Below are positions 56,270-64,000 of a stretch of 64,000 nt of DNA, piece by piece. Position 1 is the stretch's first letter; each line of letters starts with the position of its first letter. Source of the stretch: Limnanthes douglasii subsp. nivea (Eukaryota > Streptophyta > Magnoliopsida > Brassicales > Limnanthaceae); assembly GCA_036936605.1 (NCBI GenBank), contig JAUPFV010000005.1, positions 156,117,195-156,181,194 on the forward strand, read 5' to 3'. The position numbers were made by a program, and so were the translations under genes. The notes below the pieces were generated by a model, which was not told the DNA's origin, did no database searches, and worked only from the letters and a program-made list of their open reading frames with translations.

Positions 56270-57405
56270 AATAGGTAACAAAAGCACAATAAGGAGAATC
56301 AGATCAGTTATAAAAGCTGAAAAAATTGATGGCATAGCTCTACAAGAGCCTATGATCAATTCTGATACTTGATCAAATCTAAAAATCATTAGGTTTTCAT
56401 TTAAGTTTTTGTAACAAAAATAATAAAATCTGGTTCATCTGGAAGGATGACTTCCAGATAAAAACTATTAAAAACAATAATCAATTTCTTCTTGTAGCTG
56501 TGAAACACCCTCTTCTCAATAAATAATTTCTAGTTATAATAATCTATGCTAAATGTATTGGATATTTGAGAGAAAATCTATAGAAAAACTTAAAAGATAT
56601 ATTCAATACTAATCAGGAATGGTTAGTTATTGGTAATTTTAACATTATAACTTCAATTGATGAACTTCTCACTTGTACTCATCTATATACCAAAACATGG
56701 ATGATTTCAATGATACCATCTTTGAATGCCAGACTGAAGATATTAGCTTCAACGGATCGAAATATAGATGGACAATTAATGGAGTTAAAAAGGTTGGATA
56801 TAACATTATATAATGCTACATGGAGAGAATATTTTGGTATCACAATGGTGAAACATCTAGCCATAATAAACTCAAATCATTCACTATTGTGTATAGCCAT
56901 TAACACAAACTCAATCAAACCAAAATCAAGCTTTAAATTTCTTAATATGTGGCTGCTACACAGTTGAGGAAAATTGGGTTGAGCCCATCCTTGGACATCG
57001 AATCGAGGTCTTCTGGGATAAGCTTAAAAGATTAAAACATAAATTAAAAGATTAGAACTGGAATTTATTTGGTAACACATTTAATAGTTTAGCTGAAGTA
57101 GAAGAATAAGTTAAACATTTTGAAATTTTTTTTGACAACACTAAATCTACAAAAGACAAAATAAAACTATCAAAAGGAAAAGCCAAACATTTAAACTTTT
57201 TGGCGAAAGAAGAGGCATATTGGGAAAAAATTGCATATTCTTGGTTAAAAAATGGTGATAGAAATACATCATATTTCCATAACTATATGAAAAAAAGAAG
57301 AGTTGGAAACAGAATCCACAGAATCTAGTATGGTGATTCTTAAATTGATGACGAATCCACTATTGAAAATTCTAGTTGTGGAACATTACAAAAACATCCT
57401 CACTA
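56270..57405 (+). pseudogene. LINE-D ORF2 endonuclease and linker (broken)
   Basis: Endonuclease words GIALQEPMINSDT, NKIWFIWKDDFQ-like, GNFNIITSIDE and CRMQ-like segments cross frames to about 56880. The linker EVFWDKLKRLKHKLKD and AKEEAYWEKIAYSWLKNGDR then leads to EHYKNILTN at 57405. Relative to LINE-C about 25 codons are missing between here and the RT fragment at 59295. Confidence 0.8.
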
Positions 57406-57410
57406 ATTAG

Positions 57411-57733
57411 TGTTGAGTTTAGTTATCTGAAGTTTCCTTAGTAAACATGAGAAGAGTAGTTATAGAGAGAGAAATAGTTTCTAGAAAGAGAAAATTAAAG
57501 TGTGCAAGTGATCTAACTCAGAAGTCCAACCTCTTTATTAGTTCAGCTCTAGTCTTTATATAAAGACACAAAGACTCAGCTTACAACTGAAAGTAGTTAT
57601 ACAAAAAGAGTAAATTACACAATTAGTCTTTAACTAAAAGATATAGTTATTAAATCCCTCTTCTAATTTTACCAATTGTTATATAATGCTTCATTATTTA
57701 CATTTTAGTCCTTGAATTTCCATATCCTTATCA
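57411..57733 (-). repeat. E4 3' LTR (presumed)
   Basis: On the minus strand it starts TGATAAGGATATGG after the polypurine tract and ends CTCAACA. A TATATAAAG box is at about 57548-57560. The second LTR is outside the window, so the edges rest on TG...CA and on the position of the tract and LINE-D. Confidence 0.65.
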
Positions 57734-57750
57734 GTAACCCCCTTAGTTCT
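57734..57750 (-). other. E4 polypurine tract
   Basis: GAACTAAGGGGGTTAC on the minus strand, nearly the same as the E2 tract at 24965. Confidence 0.7.
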
Positions 57751-59004
57751 CAAGTCAGTAAATGAATGAGAACAAGTTAACTAACTTCGAATCTAAGCAA
57801 AAACAATGATAACTCTTTCAATAATCCGAAGTAAACCAATAATTCTGTTTCATTTGCTCCGGGTGCATCGAATTATTCCCACAAATAATTATCCTCTCTT
57901 GTTCACGTTCGAAGTGAAATTAATAATCTTAAGTATGAAATTTGTTTCAAATCGAATCATGACTCCCTAGATGCTAGGCTGACACCTAAACCACTAACAT
58001 AGCAGGTTTTGAACTATCAATTACGGTACCATCTCAAATTCTGCCCAATCAACACAAACCCTTTCCACTTTTACACACGCCTTCTTTCCTCCTAAAAAAT
58101 TCCTTTGCCTTTCATTCTTTGATCCACAAACCCAATTTCTTGAGAGAGAAAACACAAAAAAACTTACAGACTCTTTTGCTATCTTCATCGGCTTCTTCAA
58201 ACTTTCTTGCTACCTTCACCAGAAAATTCATATTTTCCGATCAACCTTCAACCAGTTTATGAGAAAACACTGAAGATCTAGAAGCTCCAAGGTTAGAATT
58301 ACCAAGAAACCTAAATCTCCAAAACCATTCAACAACGTCTTCAGAGCTTACGATTACTTTTGCATCAGCGAAAGAGTAGAAGAATATATAGTTCTTTGGC
58401 TGATAAGAAACGCTCCCCGTGGACCGACTACTTCGGTCATTTATTACGGTAATTTTGATCCTTATAAGGTTCCTATTTTTTCTCCTTCACCTATTACAGT
58501 CTTCAAAAACTCGTATGTCCAGAACACCTCGAATTTCAACTTCTCTTACCAAGTCATCACCTCAAATTAGTGGTGAAGTAAGAAAATCTTCTTCGAAACA
58601 ATCTGAAGCAATCCCTTTCTCAAATTATCTTCACGAGATCCTGAAACATAATTTTTATAGCCTTGGAAGATGATGCCAATGCTACATCAAATCCATCTAC
58701 CAAATCTACTCCCCCGAGGTAAATTGTTGAGACAACCACATCATCTCAACAAATTCCCTCGAAGAACCCTCCACAATTGAGAGACAAAGCGTCAGAAGCA
58801 GAGGCTGATTCTGATGCTACTCAGTCAAACAATGAAGCTAATACCGATGAGGAAACCTCGAAGGATTATGAGAATGTGACACAAAAAAAGATTCACAAAC
58901 CAAAAAGAAAGGTATGATCATTATATCCACGGAAGAAAGAGTAGTAATTGGTGAGAATCTAAGAACTCTTGATGCAAATTATATTATTTTTTTGAAAAGT
59001 GTTT

Positions 59005-59294
59005 CACACATATACTACGAAGAGGATCAAGCATCGAATTTGAAAAGACAATGGGGAATGGGAGACAACATTACACTTCGTCTTCCCAAAAAAGGAGAAA
59101 CACCTTTAGATTGCAAAAAAGATGAGCTGGTAATCAACATTACACATACTACAAAGAGGATCAAGGATCAGATCTGAAGAAGCAATAGGGAATGAGAGAC
59201 AACATTACACTTCATCTTCCCAAAAGAGGAGAAACACCCATATATTGGAAAAAAATATGAGTTGGTAGTCTATCCAGAAATCATCAACAGGGTA
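59005..59294 (+). repeat. Two tandem copies of an antisense-gene module
   Basis: Units 59005-59143 and 59144-59294 both contain ACATACTACRAAGAGGATCA, GGAATGRGAGACAACATTAC and CTTCCCAAAARAGGAGAAAC. A third copy follows the LINE fragment at 59851-59995. Confidence 0.85.
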
Positions 59295-59850
59295 ATAGAT
59301 AACCAATTTATTTTAAGAATTCTAACTATAGAAGAAATTTATAAAATAATCCACTCTCTCAGCCCAAATAGTGTTGCTAGAATATGTGAATTTAACTGAA
59401 AATTTTACTCTATTTGCTCGCCAATCATTAAAAATGATTTAAGTGAAACAATTATTGTTTATTTCAATGACTTATCTATTCTAAATGGAATCTATGCCAA
59501 TGCATTGTGCATGATTCCAAACTAAATATCTAAAGTCTTGGAATGACTTTAAACCCATAAGTTTATGTAATGTGTTCAACATAATAATCTCTAAACTTAT
59601 AAATAACAGATTATCAACTATTCTTCCAAAAATTATTTTAGAAGAGCATATTGATTTTGTAACGGACATAAACATCCACGAGAATATTTTAATAACTCAT
59701 GAGATGTCTCATGATCTAAATAAGAAACTTAGAGGGGGAAACATAATTCTTAAACTAGATATGGATAAAGCATTTGATAGATGATCATTTAGTTTCATCT
59801 CTGGGATAATTGTTTTGCTTTGGTTTTAGTAATGAATTCATCAACTTGAA
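59295..59850 (+). pseudogene. LINE reverse transcriptase fragment inside the E4 antisense gene
   Basis: 556 bp encoding, across frames, IDNQFILRILTIEEIYKIIH, NSVARICEFN, SNDFKPISLCNVFN-like words, SKLINNRLSTILPKIILEEH and LKLDMDKAFDR, ending CFGFSNEFINLK. This is the RT region that would follow LINE-D (break at 57405), minus about 25 codons. The coding direction is the same as LINE-D and as the antisense gene. Confidence 0.85.
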
Positions 59851-60310
59851 AACTGTTTTATACATATACTACAAAGAGGATACAGGATCAGCTTTGAAGA
59901 ACCAATGGGGAATGGGAGACAACATTACACTTCGTCTTCCCAAAAGAGGAGTTGGTAGTTTATCCGGAAATCATCAACTAGGGTATTCGGTTCCCACTAG
60001 ATCCCATGATAGTTGACTACTTCAAACTCTTGGATTTGTGCCCAACCCATGTAATATAAAACTAATGGTTTGCAATTCTTTCCGTAATCATGGCTTCCCG
60101 TTTGTCGAAAATTTCGATCACCATCAAATATTTCATATCTTTGACCAAATTGTCCAAGGGACCAAACCTTCGATTTTACTACCTTACTCTAAAAATCATC
60201 GATAAACTTTTGGAAGCAGAAGTTCATTTTCATCTTAGGAGCATGGGAAAATGGTAGAGAAATATCCGAAGTCAATCCCTCGAGATTGAACCTCGTCTGG
60301 AGGAGTAGTC

Positions 60311-60395
60311 ATAAGTATTGCAATATTACTCTTCTAGATTAAATTTCTTTACTATTGTTTCCCTTATTCATTGTTAACATATATGTTCTTATCAG
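60311..60395 (+). other. Intron of the E4 antisense gene (donor mutated)
   Basis: 85 bp at the same codon and phase as in E1-E3. The donor reads ATAAGT instead of GTAAGT, the acceptor CTTATCAG. The exon after it starts with two bases and then ATT CTG AGG CGG. Confidence 0.65.
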
Positions 60396-62083
60396 AAATT
60401 CTGAGGCGGTACGCCATTCGTCGAGCAAGAGAAAAAATGATATTCATTCAATTTTTTGTTTGAGCTGAGGCAGCATTGAACAATGCTTTCCACATAGCCT
60501 TCAAACCCATCAATTTTCTCAACAGTCACTTATTTCCGATCACACGTGGAGCCTTTCCTCCCAAAAAATTGATGTAGTAACCCAAACCTTGACAAGCTAT
60601 TAAAAGGTTAGTCCATCTCGGTTGCAAAGTATTTTTACCCATTTGCAAAAGATCAGACAGCCACCTTCTTTAAAAGAAAAAGGCCAAAAAAACAAGAAGA
60701 CAGCCCTTCAACAAATTTGAAGCCTAAAGGTTAAAAAAAAATAAAGGAGAGTACACTTTCGACCATCGAAGAAGGAACAGACGAAGAACCCTCCCCAAAA
60801 AAGAATAAAACTGTTACACCTTCGAAAAATAAAAGTTCTACCAGTCCCCGGAAGAAAGAGGATTCAAAAAAGTTCTCAAAAGAAAAAGGTCACAACTGGT
60901 GAAGATGTTGTAATTGCTGTAGAAAATAATCAAAATGATGATCACTTCGATCCCGATAGTTTCCTCAACTTCAGTGGATCACAAGAACTTATCGGAGAAG
61001 AAGATCCTGTCATTCAAAAAGTTTAAACTCATCTATACAAGTTTGGTAGAAGATCTGCAGCCTCTGTCTCGGAAACATCTTCTGAAATCATTGTTCCAAC
61101 TGCTCCTACGACTTCTTTGGATCTCATTCCTCGAACTGGTCTAGTGGTTTTTCTCCTGTTACACCAAACCCATGCGTCTTTGCTACACTTCAGCAATTCT
61201 GCAATCTCAAAATTGCATCGAAAATGCTTACTCAAGAAATCAAATCTTCTCAAAGTTATCTGAAATGACTGGCCAAAGATATGGTTCGCTACAAAGGAAT
61301 TTCTAAAGTTGAGAAACAATTGAGGGAATAATTTCAAAATCATGTAGTAGATCAATTTTATGGATTCAAAATGGTAAGGCATGAGCTTATCAGAGGACTC
61401 TTATTTATCAAAGGGAATTTAAGAGAGCACCATTGAATTGAGAAAGAAAATCTAAAAAATTCTCATCAAGAAGAGATAGATCGACTCAAGACTAAACACC
61501 TTGAGGACTTGGCTACTGAGAAGAAAAAATCTGATGAGCTTCGAACTTCTCTTACAAAAAATATAGTAGAAAAAAAAGACTTGATGTCACTGCTGCAGAA
61601 GATGAATGCACCCAGGACATGTTGGCAGCTATCAACAATGGTAAAGAAGAGAAGGCCATTACTCTTCTTTGAGAAATTCATGCAACATATCCTAAAATAA
61701 ACCTTTCTAGCTTCTGGAATGACATTCCTGTCGAACGACACCCTAGTGAAGCCTTCGATCCTATTCGAAGTTCATCATTTGAAGAAGAATCATCTGAAGA
61801 GGAGTCATCAGAATGATTTTACTATCCTTTGAATTTATGTCATGTTTTTGTATTTGTCATATTAGTACCATAACCTTAGTACCCATCAAATTATTCTAAA
61901 TGACAAAGGTTTTTGCTTTTACTTCATATTGTTTATCAAGTTATGTTTATGTTTAATCTTTGTTTATATTAACCATTCGAAATTAAAAAAATAATAAAAT
62001 ACTTTAAATAATAATTACAAGGTGTAACTCCTCGAATGTTATAGTGTCTTGAATGATCGTGGCACATCTAAAGTCACAATGTG

Positions 62084-62219
62084 TTTATTGAACATAATAC
62101 TTCGAATATCATAATGAGTTTATTGAATGTAGCATTTTGAATATCACAGCTCATTTATTGAATGTAACACTTCGAATATGAGAGGAAATTTATTGAACGT
62201 AACAGTTCAAGTATGGTTG
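62084..62219. repeat. 35-bp minisatellite, about four units, in the E4 spacer
   Basis: Units start at 62084, 62119, 62154 and 62189, exactly 35 bases apart, each beginning TTTATTGAAYRTARYA and containing TTCGAATAT. It is located between the antisense gene end and the conserved block, as is the 27-bp array of E2. Confidence 0.85.
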
Positions 62220-62375
62220 CTTCTTCGAAAAGTGTAATCAACACTTCGGAACATTATACTCTTGATCAACCTCAAAGATGATTAGTCTTTGATCAGTTAT
62301 CAAGATAGTTTAAATAAACATTTATAAACAACCATTGGCCAAAAATTCATATTATTGATAATTTTGAATTATGTA

Positions 62376-62427
62376 CATAGCGCCTCCTTAAAACCTTCAT
62401 GGGCCAACATGGTAGTAAAGAGTGCGC
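62376..62427 (-). promoter_or_regulatory. Conserved non-coding block downstream of pol (E4)
   Basis: On the minus strand GCGCACTCTTTACTACC...AAGGTTTTAAGGAGG aligns without gaps to the core of the E1 block; about 36 of 50 positions agree by hand count. Confidence 0.7.
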
Positions 62428-62539
62428 TAATCAATCAAAAGAAACAAATTCATAATACAACATTGTTATTATGAGTATAGTTTCAGATGTTGAATATTCC
62501 ACGGATGCTGAAGCATCATTCCCTAACTATCATAAAGGC

Positions 62540-63300
62540 GATAAGACCCTGGCTTTATCCTTTTAACAACCACATAAGGTCCTTCCCAATTTTGGGCCAT
62601 TTTTCTGAGGCTCTTCTCCTTAGTATGTAGAAATACTTTTTCAACACTTTATCACCTATCTTGAATTCCCTCATTTTTACCCTCCAATTGTAACGATTCC
62701 TCATAAGAGTTTGATAATATATTACATTTGAATGAGCTCGAACTCTTTTCTCATCAATCAGATCTAAATTTGCTCTTTTAGCTTCGTCATTGGATCTTTC
62801 AGAATATTGGGTTATTATAAAAGATGACATCGTAGATTCCACATGGCTAACAACATCCATTCCATATGCTAAAGCAAAATGAGTTTCTTTAGTAGCTTCC
62901 CTAAGAGTTGTTCAATGAGCTTCTCCAAAACGACAACAAATATTGTTTACAATGAATTTAATCACAGCATTTTCTTTCGTTCCAGATAACAGTTCTGCTT
63001 TAGCCCACTTTGTAAAATAGTCTACTATAAAAATTATCATTTGTCGTCCTCAAGATGCCACTGGCAAAGGCCCCATCAAACAATTCCCCATCTATAAAAT
63101 GGTATGGCTTTGGTAATAGAAATATGTGGAACTACTGGTTTATGAATAGAATTAGCAAACTGTTGACCTGTATCATAGCTTCGAACCAAAATTTTGGCAT
63201 TGCTCATGATCGTAGGCCAATAGAAACCTACAAGCAAAACTCGACGAGATAAAGCTTTAAACCATAATGAGCTGATCATTCTCCATCATGTAACTCTAAT
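62540..63300 (-). pseudogene. E4 integrase with internal deletion
   Basis: N-terminal zinc region at 63279-63076 (ALSRRVLLVGFYWPTIMSNA; the two Cys positions read Tyr and Gly in SYDTGQQF). The core begins with IIFIVDYFTKWAKAELLSGT and ENAVIKFIVNNICCRFG, then jumps at about 62922 straight to TTLREATKETHFALAYGMD. About 90 residues with the second Asp and the Glu of the D,D,E triad are gone. The C-terminal part (62860-62555) has ANLDLIDEKRVRAHSNVIYY and a GPY-like end. Confidence 0.85.
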
Positions 63301-63479
63301 AAAACTTCATGTGATTTTTTCCTATTCAAACATCATAATAATGGCCTACTTAATGTTTTATTATACAAAACTCCATCCAAAACTATGTATCCAAAGGCTT
63401 TGCCTCGCAATTTTTTGGCCAATTTCACATCATCAGACAAGGCTCCTCGAATCAAAAAATTTAAAATATCAGTTCGTCA

Positions 63480-64000
63480 ATCACCTCAGACTATATCTGT
63501 AGTAACAAACAATTCCTCCATATAATCACAATAGTCTGACTGGGTCAAAATCCAAGGACTCTCTTGTAGCAAGATCCAATGATACTCTCCTTTATAAGAA
63601 ATATTTGCTAACGAATCAGCCATTGTGTTACTTCCTCGACTTAAATGTTCCACAAAAACATGATCAAATAATAACATCAAATTTTGAAGCTCTCAAATAT
63701 ACTCTTCCTTATAAACGATCCTTTTTAGCTTCGGATTTTCCAGATACTTGATTTGCTACTAATTGAGAATCCGTCTCTAACCGCACTGATATTGCTCCAC
63801 ATATCTTTGCAAGTCTCAAACCAGCCAAAGCAAATTCATATTCAGTTTTGTTGTTCGAGGCATGCAAACCAAATTTGATAGACTGAAGCATTGTTTCTCT
63901 AGATGGAGCAACTAACTGAACTCCAACGTTGCATCCCAAAACACTAGAACAACCATCTGCTCGAACAACCCACATCAAATTTACTGGTAAAACATCTTTA
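63480..64000 (-). pseudogene. E4 second RNase H domain (partial at window edge)
   Basis: Reads WVVRADGCSSVLGCNVGVQL (Asp), ASNNKTEYEFALAGLRLAKI (Glu), RLETDSQLVANQVSGKSEAK (Asp) and HLSRGSNTMADSLANISYKG (Asp). All four catalytic residues are present, unlike E1. A frameshift near 63700 splits it. The first RNase H would lie beyond 64000. Confidence 0.85.

Larger units (their letters stand above)
54400..57405 (+). mobile_element. LINE-D: decayed L1-type retrotransposon, broken by a MITE and by E4
   Basis: ORF1 remnants (about 54500-55735) include a perfect zinc knuckle at 55100-55141. ORF2 starts near 56270 with RRIRSVIKAEKIDGIALQEP (endonuclease Glu motif), a GDFN-like GNFNIITSIDEL near 56630 and the linker at 57000-57405 (WLKNGDRNTSYFHNYMKKRR). 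It stops where the E4 LTR begins. Its RT continues only as a fragment at 59295-59850. Stops throughout. Confidence 0.85.
58400..61816 (+). pseudogene. E4 antisense gene with tandem duplication and LINE insert
   Basis: Homologous to the antisense genes of E1-E3 but divergent. After a Ser/Pro-rich N-terminus, the globular domain begins near 58930 (VVIGENLRTLDANYIIFLKS, LKRQWGMGDNITLRLPKK). A module of about 145 bases then appears three times (59005-59143, 59144-59294, 59851-59995), with a LINE RT fragment between copies two and three. The domain goes on at 59980-60180 (FPLDPMIVDYFKLLDLCP across a frameshift). Intron at 60311-60395, then a Lys-rich patch near 60670-60900, coiled coil near 61440-61600, and an end with DPIRSSSFEEESSEEESSE and TGA at 61814-61816. 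Many stops. Confidence 0.75.
57411..64000 (-). mobile_element. E4: divergent Ty3/gypsy Tat-lineage element, truncated by the window edge
   Basis: From the left: 3' LTR (57411-57733), polypurine tract, antisense gene on the plus strand (about 58400-61816) with a LINE fragment inside, minisatellite, conserved block, integrase and second RNase H on the minus strand. RT, protease, gag and the 5' LTR would lie beyond 64000. Coding similarity to E1-E3 is lower than among those three, so it is another subfamily. Confidence 0.85.

Overview
The window reads as heterochromatic or gene-poor nuclear DNA from a flowering plant, most likely a eudicot. It is AT-rich, with GT-AG spliceosomal introns, plant L1-type LINEs with a C-terminal RNase H, Ty3/gypsy elements of the Tat lineage (dual RNase H), a hAT-type and a foldback DNA transposon, and one recognisable host gene, RER1, at 51.9-53.2 kb. 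Species cannot be fixed from the sequence.

Layout. 1-1480: AT-rich, nothing recognised. 1490-4169: decayed LINE (LINE-A, +). About 4170-25350: old Tat element E2 (+), probably inserted in the RNase H region of LINE-A. E2 is split by a younger, complete Tat element E1 (6131-16563, 5-bp target duplication TAGAC) and by a putative solo LTR (22018-22799). About 26500-32085: LINE-B (-). 32130-48109: LINE-C (+) with a 15-bp target duplication and A-rich tail, split inside its endonuclease by Tat element E3 (34078-44188, -, target duplication ACTTC). 48282-50974: non-autonomous hAT-like element ending about 25 bp before a G-box. 51.0-53.5 kb: RER1. About 54.4-57.4 kb: LINE-D (+) carrying a foldback MITE (55745-56171, 9-bp target duplication). 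57411-64000: Tat element E4 (-), running off the window.

The strongest theme is the shared design of the four Tat elements. Each has gag-pro-pol on one strand and, between integrase and the polypurine tract, a long gene on the opposite strand. Where it can be read, that gene has its own TATA box about 100 bp upstream of a conserved start. It encodes a domain resembling the Pfam family called putative gypsy type transposon, then a lysine/proline-rich stretch, a coiled coil and an acidic tail. One phase-1 intron lies at the same place in all four copies. Between the converging ends of pol and this gene sits a short non-coding block, ungapped over 67 bp in E1, E2 and E3 and recognisable in E4, that is better conserved than the pol coding sequence I compared. 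Two of the four copies carry a four-unit minisatellite beside it.

All transposon genes carry stops or frameshifts, so they are annotated as pseudogenes. LTR comparison by eye (about 3% difference in E1, about 10% in E3) puts E1 as the youngest insertion. RER1 looks intact.
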